Shown here: one piece after another, positions 48,701-57,074 of the stretch | Layout of the letters: each line of letters starts with the position of its first letter | How positions within the stretch are numbered: position 1 is the first letter of the stretch | Source of the DNA: Carpediemonas membranifera | Taxonomy: Eukaryota > Fornicata | Length of the DNA: 64,000 nt | NCBI GenBank assembly: GCA_019828565.1 | Contig: JAHDYR010000036.1 | Location: forward strand, 1-64,000 | Reading direction: 5' to 3' | Notes under the pieces: generated by a model | What the model was told of the DNA's origin: nothing | The model's database searches: none | What the model saw: the letters and a program-made list of their open reading frames with translations, nothing else | Position numbers and translations under genes: made by a program

Positions 48701-49038
48701 GTATAGCCGCCCTTGCTGAGGAAGTATAGCATGTCCCGGTTGATGAAGAAGAAGGACAGGCGGAGCTCAAAATCAAACGATTGTTGCAGCTCACCGAACA
48801 AAAGGTCCGCGCGATCGATGTAGCGCTGGAATAACTTGTGCAACACCTTGTGTGGAAGGGAAAGAAGCAGTTCAATGCCGATAGGATGCGGAACGGCCAT
48901 ATCAAACTCCATGTTCGGCAGGAAGATCCTATCCACGTCTGTGGCGTAATCCATGACGTGGTTTCCGTCCGCAGGAGCAAGATGTACGTCGGGGACCAAA
49001 ACCACGTAAATCGTGTAAATCCAGTGGTTAAATCGCAT
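45730..49038 (-). CDS. Large irregular LRR-like hypothetical protein
   Basis: 1102 aa from ATG at 49038 (longer frame starts with GTG). The N-terminal ~130 residues are unique. The rest contains spaced repeats of the form LPRSLTRLSVTY, LPQSLSRLEVETA, LPSTITTLRTIG, LPRTIVTLNLSNL and IPKNVTHLHLEDI, resembling degenerate leucine-rich or FNIP-type repeats. No signal peptide or membrane segment seen. Function unknown; such proteins often form lineage-specific families in protists. Its ATG lies only 11 bases after the stop of the Gbeta gene on the same strand, so the promoter must overlap that coding region or the two genes share a transcript. Confidence 0.75.
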   Translation of the reverse strand: MRFNHWIYTIYVVLVPDVHLAPADGNHVMDYATDVDRIFLPNMEFDMAVPHPIGIELLLSLPHKVLHKLFQRYIDRADLLFGELQQSFDFELRLSFFFINRDMLYFLSKGGYTVPGEAITKLMELNWRVFLSNGGPLRVTHVDNHTKATRTPYPKFDSKGVNEVTIRQPMPDPFIAVAAPYTGLTRLTVDWTMWDPADMPHAPLDLSKLPFYIEEVVLNGLEYTVSSEFICPSLRVLSIGTKTMFIPSSRPNKKVDASRAPILIAPSLHTLSVKSMHSAVDFFIHCIDYAPDSLLKVLELAGMRDTGYTINLNRVPDSVESLSLTDLNIALTATKIFKNLKKFKLTRVELCAIPERPIQLTRGTGWIDDKNVASLQMPHLESLTLVQGGAMTINALVGSEFIYQHPLKHLTVCMDRLQSGSKDADIEAGLLPRSLTRLSVTYCSVVVREETVLPNIHTAWLKAVLIKDKSSPKSTGCLVLPRANALVLSKIPPSSLKHVRYPSAIPTVARVEDRTTLLSASVVRCSSPQLQYTPHAFENLAHLNMMAEFPMASGTTQTVFPRLTSLVVGPRACSSFFPPDKGGRFAAKAPILDSIQVEGTGAMQDSVIDVSSLPQSLSRLEVETANLSGGTVTLPRVFAARVTECFVDWASVVPCLPALSNMTISLPEWTSRDNGNYHDVSEAFSGLPLSCLDIRAVEGSWPLLPLTYLPRTLKWLLCRDITLVAGVQFKDLTTLNLLNCQLNTDEHMLDLACPSLRDVTIADYASNACRLLFPKSPFVKAAPKLKHVTVYAGSSCALLGRRLRPTLDLAGLPSTITTLRTIGATVLSSDKTVNLPNLTRWQTVDTVFASKRGLSFAYGSLVMAAPQFNRLVAQDFEGSNFCNTFRSMPSLQRSPLTAWPLTELSLGSRSKFSHVEVDPNSLPRTIVTLNLSNLILHCTVETTFPALVRVSFSSVVFKPGPDGRKAMKMPKLRDLEIWDGDGGTMAKEVFNKGPWTLIDGAAGVWSLTLQSNMDFSSLWIPKNVTHLHLEDIKFIGELEGKMKRDLPYLLTASGVRITVRHQLASVCRVPSAAIVAGLHTRVEDMNPNLMNSASMSQCSLLW

Positions 49039-49049
49039 GTTTACAGTGG

Positions 49050-50100
49050 TTACACCCACACCTTGACAGTGGTGTCCCAGCTAGCGGTGGCGAGACCGTT
49101 CCCGTCGGGGCTGACCTGCAGCTGGCTCACACGGGTGCCGGACTCGAACTCGGCCACGCGACGGGCCTTGAGAGTATCCCAGGCGATGCAGCGGAAGTCG
49201 TCATACGCGGCAAAGAGGACACGACCGGATCTGCTAAATGATAGGCTCGTGGCGGGTGCGTTGACTTTCCTGTCCGTAAATTTCACCAGCTCACGATCAG
49301 CGCGAATATCAAATATACGGCAGGTAGAGTCGTCGCTGGCGGTACCAAATGCGAGTCCACTGGGGAAGAACTGAACAGCGTTGATGTCGAGCTCGTGGCC
49401 GGGGAAATGCTGCACGGAGCGGCCAGTCCGGAGGTCCCAGATGCGCGCCACCTTATCGAGGCCGCCAGACACGAAAGTGGAGTTATCAGGGGCCATCGAC
49501 ACTGACATTATGTCTTCTGAATGCTCTGTAAAGCTTTGTACCTTCTTTCTGGTCTCGAGGTCCCAGAGAATGACGCTCTGATCGGCCGACGAGGACAGCA
49601 GCTGGCGATCACTAACAAATCTAATGCAGGAAATATAACCAGTGTGTGATGCAAGCTCACGGCATGGCAGGATCGGGCGATCGCGAGTCTTCACGGGAAA
49701 CACAGAAACAATGTTGTCGAGACCACCACTTGCCACAAGATTACCGTTCGGAGAGTACGCGCAAGTCATGACCCATGCACTCTTCAGGGGTATAATCGCC
49801 ACCTTGTTCCCAGAAACGGCGTGCCAAATGAGAAGCTTGCCATCCTGTGAGGCCGAGAGCAAGTGTCTACTATCTGCGGCCCAATGCAACGAAAGCACCT
49901 TAGAAAGATGGCCAGGCATCTTGCGAACACATTTCATCTGCAAACGAGCAAGTGGTGGGACGTGGGACGCAGCATCAATAACTTTGTAAAAAGAACGGAA
50001 AGAACGAACGTGTTGTATCATTCTTCTTCTCCCTAGTTACTTCTATTTGCCTCTTTAGCTCCAAGGCCTCGTTTCTAGCTGACGCGAGGCGATCAGTCAT
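49050..50100 (-). CDS. Heterotrimeric G-protein beta subunit (two exons)
   Basis: Exon 1 is 50100-50010 and exon 2 is 49981-49050, giving 340 aa, the standard Gbeta length. Exon 1 encodes the coiled-coil N-terminus (MTDRLASARNEALELKRQIE) that pairs with Ggamma. Exon 2 holds seven WD blades, with SASQDGKLLIW, WVMTCAYSPNGNLVASGGLD, SGGLDKVARIWD and TASWDTTVKVW. Excising 28 nt gives a join (NDTT-LIDAASH) that aligns without gaps to animal Gbeta. Without splicing the first exon runs into a stop. It acts at the plasma membrane downstream of receptors. Intact blades suggest a working protein. Confidence 0.93.
49982..50009 (-). other. 28-nt spliceosomal intron in the Gbeta gene
   Basis: On the minus strand the intron begins GTTCGTTCTTTCC and ends TTTTTACAAAG. 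Phase 1. Its length is not a multiple of three, and removing it restores a reading frame that matches the family residue for residue. Confidence 0.85.
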
Positions 50101-50343
50101 GCAACAGGCAAGATGTGGTGATGTTCCATCAATCCTTAAATACACGCTAAATAGAGATTTACTGCAGCACCCTACCGAAGGGGGTTGCAGCCCGCGGGCA
50201 TGCGGGGGGCCGTAGCTTAACCATTGTAACAACGCAAAACTCGATAACCAGCGTGGTCACAATCAACCCTTGAGTCGGACGTTGACATCAACCATTCTTG
50301 CTGTGATACGATAGTAGCTACTTCCACATTAAATAACATAGCT
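50101..50343. other. Intergenic between Dus1 and Gbeta
   Basis: About 240 bases holding the Gbeta upstream region. A TTAAATA near 50134 and an AATAA near 50332 are the only candidate signals. No RNA gene found. Confidence 0.4.
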
Positions 50344-51480
50344 TTACTCCGTGTTCGAGGGGCTGAGGGCCTCTGAGCTGTCCCTCTGATCCCCTGACCC
50401 CTTGGGCCCAGCTGGGGTGTGCTCGTCCTTGGCGGCAACAACGGCTCCAAGACGAGCCACAAGATCCGCAGAATCTCTAAATTCAGCAAGATTCTGCATA
50501 GATTCAGACGTGACACGCCCCTTCATCATCCGCATCACATGCGCCCGAATAAGCTTCCGTTTTGACTTGTCATCCACATTATCGAGCGAATCTGTGATCG
50601 AAATGTATCTTCGGCACATATCCTTCAGATCCGCAAGATCCGGGTTCTGCATCTTTGGATTAAACACACCAGGGTTAGCCAAAATTGGGACACCAGCCAT
50701 GACCGCCACCGCGCCAATCTGCTCCATGACCAGCGCAGCCTTCTCCACGGAGTCCACAGCGCCGTTAACGACGAGCGGCACCTTTCCGTTGATTTCTTGA
50801 GCGATCTTGGCGACAACATCGTAGTAAGGGGCACCCTGACCCTTCATGGCCGTGGTTCGAGCATGCACTGTCAGCATCTGACAGCCTGCATCTAGGAGCA
50901 TGCGCACATACGCCAGGGTGCGTGGGACGTCTGGCTTCATCGGGTCCTCGTCGTCATGCTGGAGCCTGATCTTGCATGTGACAGGAATGCTCAGCTTGCG
51001 GTGCAGTGTGTTCACGACCTCGTATACCGCGGGCCAGTTAGTTGCTAGATAGGCGCCGTAGACCCCCTTCCGAGCTATCCCCTGGGGGCACCCGAGGTTG
51101 AGGTCAACGGCGGCACAGTCCTTCTCAACAAGCTGAGCGGCTTCAAGGACTACTTTGGGGTCGTGTCCAGCGAGCTGAACGATGAGCGGGGTGTCGTTGC
51201 CGTTGGTCTGATGCATGGAGTCCCGGCAGGCGGCGCTCTCAGTAAAGACGCGGGCATGGTACATGGGAGAGAAGCACAGCTGGCAACCGTGCTCACGGAC
51301 AAGCATACGGAAGGGAAGATCGCTGCCAGCAACCATAGGGGCCAGGCTATACCGTGGGGACCCGATAGCACGAAACATTGCCCATCCTGAGGGCTTGGAG
51401 GGGTAATCGAGGATGAAATCCTCGTCTTTGCGCTTGGGAACGTCAAAGCACGGCTTTCTGTCCACGGTGGGCTCTGGCAT
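50344..51480 (-). CDS. DUS1: tRNA-dihydrouridine synthase, Dus1 type
   Basis: 378 aa, ATG at 51480. FMN-dependent enzyme reducing uridine to dihydrouridine at positions 16/17 of tRNA. The start YSLAPMVAGSDLPFRMLVRE, then CFSPMYHARVF, are close to Dus1. The catalytic Cys131 sits in LNLGCPQGIARKGVYGAYL, where other Dus families differ. TVHARTTAMKGQGAPYYD and VVNGAVDS follow for flavin and substrate binding. The C-terminus is helical, ending in a charged tail. It is divergent to the EMC7 gene, with 156 bp between the two ATGs. Confidence 0.93.
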   Translation of the reverse strand: MPEPTVDRKPCFDVPKRKDEDFILDYPSKPSGWAMFRAIGSPRYSLAPMVAGSDLPFRMLVREHGCQLCFSPMYHARVFTESAACRDSMHQTNGNDTPLIVQLAGHDPKVVLEAAQLVEKDCAAVDLNLGCPQGIARKGVYGAYLATNWPAVYEVVNTLHRKLSIPVTCKIRLQHDDEDPMKPDVPRTLAYVRMLLDAGCQMLTVHARTTAMKGQGAPYYDVVAKIAQEINGKVPLVVNGAVDSVEKAALVMEQIGAVAVMAGVPILANPGVFNPKMQNPDLADLKDMCRRYISITDSLDNVDDKSKRKLIRAHVMRMMKGRVTSESMQNLAEFRDSADLVARLGAVVAAKDEHTPAGPKGSGDQRDSSEALSPSNTE

Positions 51481-51636
51481 TTAGTTTTCTGTCCACAAGA
51501 CTCGTCAGGCACCCTTCGGTTTTGAATGAATCGAACGGGTCACCGGCTGAGTCAAAATACCGCGCATGCATCATATGTGGGTGAGAGAGTGGCGTCGGCA
51601 GGCTTTTTTGAGACTCGAGACGGTTCCGATCAAACG
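51481..51636. promoter_or_regulatory. Shared divergent promoter region Dus1/EMC7
   Basis: 156 bases between two head-to-head ATGs must contain both promoters. No TATA box or obvious Inr is visible. A short T run (51605-51610) lies ~30 bp before the EMC7 start. Confidence 0.4.
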
Positions 51637-52332
51637 ATGCCAAAATCAATCAGACGAGCAGGTTCTGTTATGATGAGCTTTCTTCGCGGAATCGTCCTCC
51701 TTTCTCTTCTTTCGGCAGTCCTTTGTGTTAGCTTCGATATGAACATCAGCAAACCAGCCAGGACATGCGGCGTTACCCTCGTTGACGATGCAGGCACCCA
51801 GATCATTCCAGTAACGAGCACGGGACAAGTTCGCTTCCCGTCTCTGTCCGAGGGTCGTTCATACGTCTACATCTCCTGTGATACCGAGGTTTATCCCACC
51901 TATGTCCTCCTTGCGACAGGCGACGAGGTGTCGCTCTCCCGTATGCTCCCCTCAGGCAAGCTGAAGACTATCGCGAACCCCACAGGCCCCATCCGCCCCA
52001 GCAACCAGTTCCGCTTCCACAACTACACCCCTGAAGTGGGCCCCTCTCTTGTTGATAAGCTCAAGGGCAACAAAAAGATGCTCATCATGGCCGGCGTCTT
52101 CGGATTCATGTTTATTACCAGTCGGATGAGCAAGAACATCGCCCCCGCTGCCCCCACGACCGGCGAGGCCAAACCCACTGCTGATAGAACGAACCTCTCC
52201 CTCAAGGACGTCTTCGAGGCCCCTGCCGGACCCCAGGGCGGTGGGTTCATGGGGCAGATGAAGGCGATGGTGGAGGAGCAGAAGAAGATGATCGAGGCTC
52301 AGCAGGAGTCGGCTGCTAAGAAGTCGAATTAG
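51637..52332 (+). CDS. EMC7: ER membrane protein complex subunit 7-like
   Basis: 231 aa from ATG at 51637; an alternative start at 51670 (MMSFLRG) gives a more compact signal peptide. The N-terminus GIVLLSLLSAVLCVSF is a clear signal sequence. A beta-sandwich domain follows (TSTGQVRFPSLSEGRSYVYI), then NPTGPIRPSNQFRFHNYTPE like the EMC7 LxYPLxL/F segment. One membrane span (MLIMAGVFGFMFIT) comes next, then a cytosolic tail with Met/Gln-rich helix. EMC7 is a lumenal/membrane subunit of the EMC insertase for tail-anchored and multipass proteins. One of only two intact plus-strand genes in the core. Confidence 0.75.
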   Translation: MPKSIRRAGSVMMSFLRGIVLLSLLSAVLCVSFDMNISKPARTCGVTLVDDAGTQIIPVTSTGQVRFPSLSEGRSYVYISCDTEVYPTYVLLATGDEVSLSRMLPSGKLKTIANPTGPIRPSNQFRFHNYTPEVGPSLVDKLKGNKKMLIMAGVFGFMFITSRMSKNIAPAAPTTGEAKPTADRTNLSLKDVFEAPAGPQGGGFMGQMKAMVEEQKKMIEAQQESAAKKSN

Positions 52333-52692
52333 GGTGCTGGTTGCGTGTCCACTAAACTTACAATATTCACCTTGACATGATACATGTTGTACGCCGGCAT
52401 TCTCTCATTATCAGTGCACGGAGACCTCTTCATGCCGTGTTTATGCATGTTGGGCGGCTCAGGCGGTGACCCAAACAGCAATAAAGGGATTGTTTGCCCT
52501 AGCTGTACCGCATGGCCGAAGCACATTCTGCCGGCGCTCAGTTAAGCTGTTTCATAAAGATTTTGTCATAAAGATGAAGCCCTATCCATCCACGGCATCG
52601 AGTGTCATTGACACCACAGGACTAGGAGGGAGTCGCCTCTGATCGTGGTGACCAGGAACTGGCCAGTCCTAATAAGAAAGGCCCCCTTTATC
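52333..52692. other. Intergenic, no gene seen
   Basis: 360 bases between the convergent EMC7 and Rab5 genes, so it should hold both 3' ends. An AATAAAG lies near 52480. No other feature. Confidence 0.5.
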
Positions 52693-53306
52693 TTAACATC
52701 CGCACCCACCACTCTTGTCGTCATCTAGCAGCTTGGTCATCCCTCCGTCGGCGACAAGGGCGGAGGACTTCTTGGGGAGCTTGTCGGCGAGCTCTTTGAA
52801 CAGCTCGGTGATCCCATAGTTCGACAGCGCAGACGTCTCGTGGAAAATAAGGCCCTCTGCTACGGCATATTCTTGTGCTTCCTGGATGGTCACCTTGTGG
52901 TTGGGGAGGTCGCGCTTGTTGCCAGCAAGGGCGATGGTGGTGGTCTCACGCTGCTCCTCCTTCAGCTGCTGCACCCACTTCTTCGCCTTCTCGTATGAAT
53001 TGCGGTCAGTGACGTCGTAGACGACTACGGCGGCGGGAGCTCCACGGTAGTACATGGGGGCAAGGGAGTGGTAGCGCTCCTGGCCAGCAGTATCCCAAAT
53101 TTCAAATCTAACGGTATAATCCTGGCAGGAGATGTTACGAGCTAGGAACGCTGCTCCTACGTCAGTTATTGGAGCTAGGGTAACAAACCAATGGTGGGCT
53201 CCTGCGATTCTGTGAACTCATTGCGCACGAAGCGGAGCGTGATGGAAGATTTTCCAACCGCTGATTCTCCGAGGAGAACCAGCTTCATGGAATGAGTTTT
53301 CTGCAT
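52693..53306 (-). CDS. RAB5: Rab5-type small GTPase (two exons)
   Basis: Exon 1 is 53306-53189 and exon 2 is 53156-52693, giving 193 aa. P-loop GESAVGKS (13-20), switch I EPTIGAAF across the splice site, switch [22 protein letters not shown] (from 60), NKRD and ETSAL. TIGAAF and [13 protein letters not shown] are diagnostic for the Rab5 group. The last Cys pair (GCGC) is the site for geranylgeranylation. Rab5 controls early endosome fusion. TSAL instead of TSAK is a small departure from the consensus. Exon 1 alone lacks a stop until inside the intron, so splicing is required. Confidence 0.93.
53157..53188 (-). other. 32-nt spliceosomal intron in the Rab5 gene
   Basis: On the minus strand it begins GTTTGTTACCC and ends AATAACTGACGTAG. 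Phase 1, with an in-frame stop inside. Removing it rejoins PTIG-AAFLA exactly as in Rab5. AATAACTGAC is a plausible branch site 8-10 nt before the acceptor. Confidence 0.9.
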
Positions 53307-53454
53307 TGTCTCTAGTCTCGAATGTGCAGTTTATGACGCGGCCATCAAATCGCCGCGCAGGGCGCGCTTTGCCTCTCAGCAGCGTGGGCGAGTGCAAACA
53401 TAACGCCGCTGGAGGGATAGCACTCATAATTCGTGCAGTATAACGACGTGTACC

Positions 53455-54717
53455 CTACGCCATCAGCTCATTCAGCGCCTGTGCATGCTCATGCTTGAGA
53501 AGCTCGGGCACAACCGCCTCGTCCTCCAGGCTGACCTGGATATGTGGCTCTGCACCGTCCAGCCCCGCCTGGCGCTGCTCCAGTGCCACCGTTCTAGTCA
53601 AGAACGTGCACTCTTCCCGGCATATGGCCCATTCAGCGGGGGTCACGCGGTACTGCTTCAGCACTGCCATCATCTCCTTTCGTCCAGTGCCCATCAGACT
53701 GTTTCCAATGTTGATGGAAGTCGGCCGCCTCTCCTCCTCGTCATCGGAGTCGCCCCAGTCAAGACTCGACGCTGACTCTGACGCTGACTCAGTCATTTCC
53801 TGGGGTTGGATCTGTAGGGTGGGGCTCCCATTGACATCTGAGACAATGTCAACCTCCGCATCCATCTTGAGCCTGAGTTGCATCGGCTCGACGTCGTCTC
53901 CGAAATCTGTCTCTTCATCAGTCAGACCCCAGTCCTCCTCGCTCCCTTCCTTCTCGGGCAGGGTGTCGACCTGGGCCTTCGTCTTTCTACTTACCCACGA
54001 CTGCTTCTCCGCGTCGTACTGCGCCTCATGAGCGGGAGCTGGGGCTTTCCAGACGTTCGTATAGGACTTGGCCAAGGCATCGCCATCAACGTCGTCGAAG
54101 TCGTCCATGTCATCTGAGTTGGGTGATGAGATTGGCAATGGTCTTGGCTCCTTTGTCTTGGGCTCACGTGATAGTAACCTTGGCTCAATCCGCTGGGGCA
54201 TAGGCTTCGACTCCTTCTGGACCGGAACCCGCCTGGCACTAGTCAAGCCAGTGCTAGGCCTTCTGTACGGCACCGGAGTGGGGCCGCCTCGCGCAGCTTT
54301 CGTACTGGCGGCCAGCGGCGATTTCCTCGGACTCCGGATAGAGTGGCTCAGCCTGGGGATCGGGTGGGCCGGGATTGGGCGATCGGCAGCGATTGTTGCC
54401 CGAAGGGGGATTTCCTTTCGCTCGAACTGCGTAGTAAGCACGATAGCGGTGTCGATGATGCAGGGTTTTGGACAAGAGACTGACACGATGATTTTGAACA
54501 CAAGACCAGTAGATTCCATCTTTAGGAACACGTCTACAGGATCGCGGGTGCAAACCTCGAACTCCTTGGCGTAATTGGAGCCTCTCTTCATTGTGAGCCA
54601 CAGGTTTGACTGGTATGTGGAGTTTGGCCGCAATATCCCGAAATCTATGTAGGATGGATACACTACAAGGCCTCCTTGAAGTGATGACAGGTGTGTGGAT
54701 CGCGTATGAGCGGCCAT
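53455..54717 (-). CDS. Hypothetical protein with ASH/MSP-like N-terminal domain
   Basis: 420 aa, ATG at 54717. Residues 13-110 look like an ASH-type immunoglobulin fold: VVYPSYIDFGILRPN, then NLWLTMKRGSNYAKEFEV, VFKIIVSVSC and FERKEIPLRATI. ASH domains occur in ciliary, centrosomal and Golgi proteins. The rest is low in order: basic Pro-rich (120-190), then acidic with many SD/DE dipeptides (DSDDEEE). The end is helical (SLEDEAVVPELLKHEHAQAL). A ciliary role is plausible given the LRRC9-like gene, but that is inference. Confidence 0.6.
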   Translation of the reverse strand: MAAHTRSTHLSSLQGGLVVYPSYIDFGILRPNSTYQSNLWLTMKRGSNYAKEFEVCTRDPVDVFLKMESTGLVFKIIVSVSCPKPCIIDTAIVLTTQFERKEIPLRATIAADRPIPAHPIPRLSHSIRSPRKSPLAASTKAARGGPTPVPYRRPSTGLTSARRVPVQKESKPMPQRIEPRLLSREPKTKEPRPLPISSPNSDDMDDFDDVDGDALAKSYTNVWKAPAPAHEAQYDAEKQSWVSRKTKAQVDTLPEKEGSEEDWGLTDEETDFGDDVEPMQLRLKMDAEVDIVSDVNGSPTLQIQPQEMTESASESASSLDWGDSDDEEERRPTSINIGNSLMGTGRKEMMAVLKQYRVTPAEWAICREECTFLTRTVALEQRQAGLDGAEPHIQVSLEDEAVVPELLKHEHAQALNELMA

Positions 54718-55156
54718 GAAATTTTGAAGAGTGCAGTTTTGCCCGGCTCTGAGTAGCGGTTGCCTTACACCTCGTTTGACTAGATCCGGGGTGTTGGCTC
54801 AGCATTGCACTCCGCCAAGATCCCTTCAAGGTCGCTGACCCATCGAATAACGACATACTCGACCAACAGCTTTCTCACTGAGACTTTATTGCAGGGGCAC
54901 GAATCACGATAACAGCCACAGATATCCTGGGCGGCTCGTCCAGATCAATCTTATACATGAGCAAAGTAAAATACCCGCCGACCACAGCAAGGGGGAAGCC
55001 ATCAGGACAGGCTCAAGGGCGACTGCTAGCGTCGGGCGAGAGTCCCCGCACCTGAATATTGTGTGGGAGATGTCCCGTATGGATGTCGCGTGTTTTAAAT
55101 ATGGCACGGTCGACTCGGACGGAGTCGAACAAGTCAGCGAGCGGCGTTTCCGGCGT
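54718..55156. other. Intergenic, no gene seen
   Basis: 440 bases between two same-strand genes. Frames here are short and unlike known proteins. Confidence 0.45.
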
Positions 55157-55999
55157 CTACACCCGCTCATACAACTCCCGTCTAATCTGGTTCATGTAAC
55201 GGAGCTGCACAGCCATCTCGAACGCCTCCTTGTCCTGGTCGTTGTCAAGAAGCTCTCCTAGCCGCTCGACTCTTGTAGCAATGTCCTTGTCGACATCCGA
55301 GAGCATGCCAGCGATTGCCTCAGCTGGGGCTTCCTCAATAGTCTCACGGGTCTCCATGACCTCCATGAGGAACATCGGGTCGAGGGGCACTTGTTTGCTC
55401 ATGTGTTCTTCCGAGATATCAAAGCCGCGGCGGGAAAGCATGTAGAAAGCACGCTGTTCTGGGTCCCGGAGGGTCCAGTAGGCCGTGTTGAGGATAGACG
55501 AATGCTCCTCGGCCATCTCAAGCTGATCGCCGCCGTTGCTGTGGAACTTGTCGGGGTGGACATGCATCTGAAGCTTGCGGTATCTCTTCTCCAAGCTCTT
55601 GAGATCCATCTTGAACTTGTCAACGAGTCCAAAGAGCTGGAAGAATGAGGCATCCTTCTGAGGAGGCATGAGGTTGTGGCAGTTGACACAGAAGAAGTCG
55701 AACGGCTTGCGCTTGTTCGAAGAATGGGGGCAGCCGCACGAGCAGCACACGATGCTCCCGGCAGACAGATCGTCGATCTCATAGCTCTCTTCAGAGAACT
55801 GAGGGCATGTCATGCATGTATCAGAGCTTGGCGTCTTGCACTCGCTGCCAAGCTCTTGTGCAAGCGACGGGTTGGCGGAGGCAACGTTTGAAAACAGGCG
55901 TGTATTAAATGTGTTGCTCAGAGCAGGCGCGAATACTGAGCTAGAAAGGAATTGCCTGGTGACTGTTGAAAGCATGTTCTGTCGTCGTGGACCCGCCAT
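55157..55999 (-). CDS. HSCB: HscB/Jac1 Fe-S cluster co-chaperone
   Basis: 280 aa, ATG at 55999. The first ~45 residues are Arg/Ser-rich without acids (MAGPRRQNMLSTVTRQFLSS), as in mitochondrial targeting peptides. A Cys-rich module (CCSCGC, then CVNCHNLMPP) resembles the zinc-binding N-terminus of human HSC20. The J domain contains HPDKF at 148-152. The C-terminal helical HscB domain (DPMFLMEVMETRE) binds the scaffold IscU. It delivers IscU to mitochondrial Hsp70. Its presence implies a mitochondrion-related organelle with the ISC pathway. Confidence 0.92.
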   Translation of the reverse strand: MAGPRRQNMLSTVTRQFLSSSVFAPALSNTFNTRLFSNVASANPSLAQELGSECKTPSSDTCMTCPQFSEESYEIDDLSAGSIVCCSCGCPHSSNKRKPFDFFCVNCHNLMPPQKDASFFQLFGLVDKFKMDLKSLEKRYRKLQMHVHPDKFHSNGGDQLEMAEEHSSILNTAYWTLRDPEQRAFYMLSRRGFDISEEHMSKQVPLDPMFLMEVMETRETIEEAPAEAIAGMLSDVDKDIATRVERLGELLDNDQDKEAFEMAVQLRYMNQIRRELYERV

Positions 56000-56094
56000 T
56001 TATCGTATACATAACCCAATGTATCACACATCAACCGCGATAAAAATGTTTAACATAGCTATGCAGCGAGCCCATGGCTTCCCAGCCCCGTCAT

Positions 56095-56910
56095 TCAGAC
56101 CTTCCCCTTGTACTCGATCTTAACCTTGGCCACGACATCCTGCGCGGTCATGCAGTCCGGGTAGACCGACTGCCAGTCATTCATGTGCTTGTGGGAGGTC
56201 AGGATGTGGTTGTAAAGGTGCTCTTTTCGAACAAACGTCTCGCCACACTGCGGCATACGGCAGACGAACGGCCTGTCTCCTGTGTGCTTCCGTTTGTGGA
56301 AAATAAGCCTCTCCTTGCGACTAAAGGCCCTACCGCAGCCTTCCCACTCACATATCCACTGGTTCTCGCAGTGTACCTCCTTCATGTGGCGCTTAAGCTG
56401 CCCATTCGTCCCAAATGTTCGCTTACACTGGCTGCAAATGAACTTATCGAACGGGTGGTTCTCATTGACATGCTGCACTATCTGCAGCACGCTCTTGACT
56501 ACGACGTGGCAGTATGGGCATTGGATGTCCATTGCATGGTCGGGCATGTTCTCAAGCTGATCCATTGACGCTTTCATTTCGCTCATCGCAGCATGCATGT
56601 GCGCGTTCAATCGGCGGTCAGAGCCGTTGGGCCGGAGAACAGGCTTGAGCCTGAGGGCGGTTGGCATGGGGGCCTTTGGATGGCTGAGGGACGGCATTGA
56701 GTGGGTATCCGTGCTTATTGGGGGAATGGGCGCGGGCTGCGGGGGACCAAGATGCGCGTTCATCAGAATAGAGGGCTCGCGGAACGGTAGCGTGTCCAAA
56801 TCATGGTCAATTTGCAGTTTGTGGTGATAGCCGGTGGGATCGACGCTGAGATTCGGCGCATCCATCATATGATGACTCTTATCAATGATAAAGTCATCAT
56901 CTCCGAACAT
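56095..56910 (-). CDS. C2H2 zinc-finger protein (TFIIIA-like)
   Basis: 271 aa, ATG at 56910. Four C-terminal fingers: CPYCHVVVKSVLQIVQHVNENH, CSQCKRTFGTNGQLKRHMKEVH, CEWEGCGRAFSRKERLIFHKRKH with an HTGDRPF linker, and CRMPQCGETFVRKEHLYNHILTSH. The long C-x4-C spacing in fingers 3 and 4 and the linker are like TFIIIA and related DNA-binding factors. The N-terminal half is Pro/His-rich and probably disordered. A transcription factor is likely; identity as TFIIIA itself is not shown since only four fingers exist. Confidence 0.75.
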   Translation of the reverse strand: MFGDDDFIIDKSHHMMDAPNLSVDPTGYHHKLQIDHDLDTLPFREPSILMNAHLGPPQPAPIPPISTDTHSMPSLSHPKAPMPTALRLKPVLRPNGSDRRLNAHMHAAMSEMKASMDQLENMPDHAMDIQCPYCHVVVKSVLQIVQHVNENHPFDKFICSQCKRTFGTNGQLKRHMKEVHCENQWICEWEGCGRAFSRKERLIFHKRKHTGDRPFVCRMPQCGETFVRKEHLYNHILTSHKHMNDWQSVYPDCMTAQDVVAKVKIEYKGKV

Positions 56911-57074
56911 TCGGCGCTGGATGTCTCAAACACAAGCCGTGGATTCCAGTCCAGAAGTCGGCAAAATGAAGTAATCAAATTGCCAAACTGATTGATCTGG
57001 CTGACTAAATGCACCAACAACTGTACTATGCACGATTTACATCCATATAATCATTCAAACCTCCATTCGACTCT

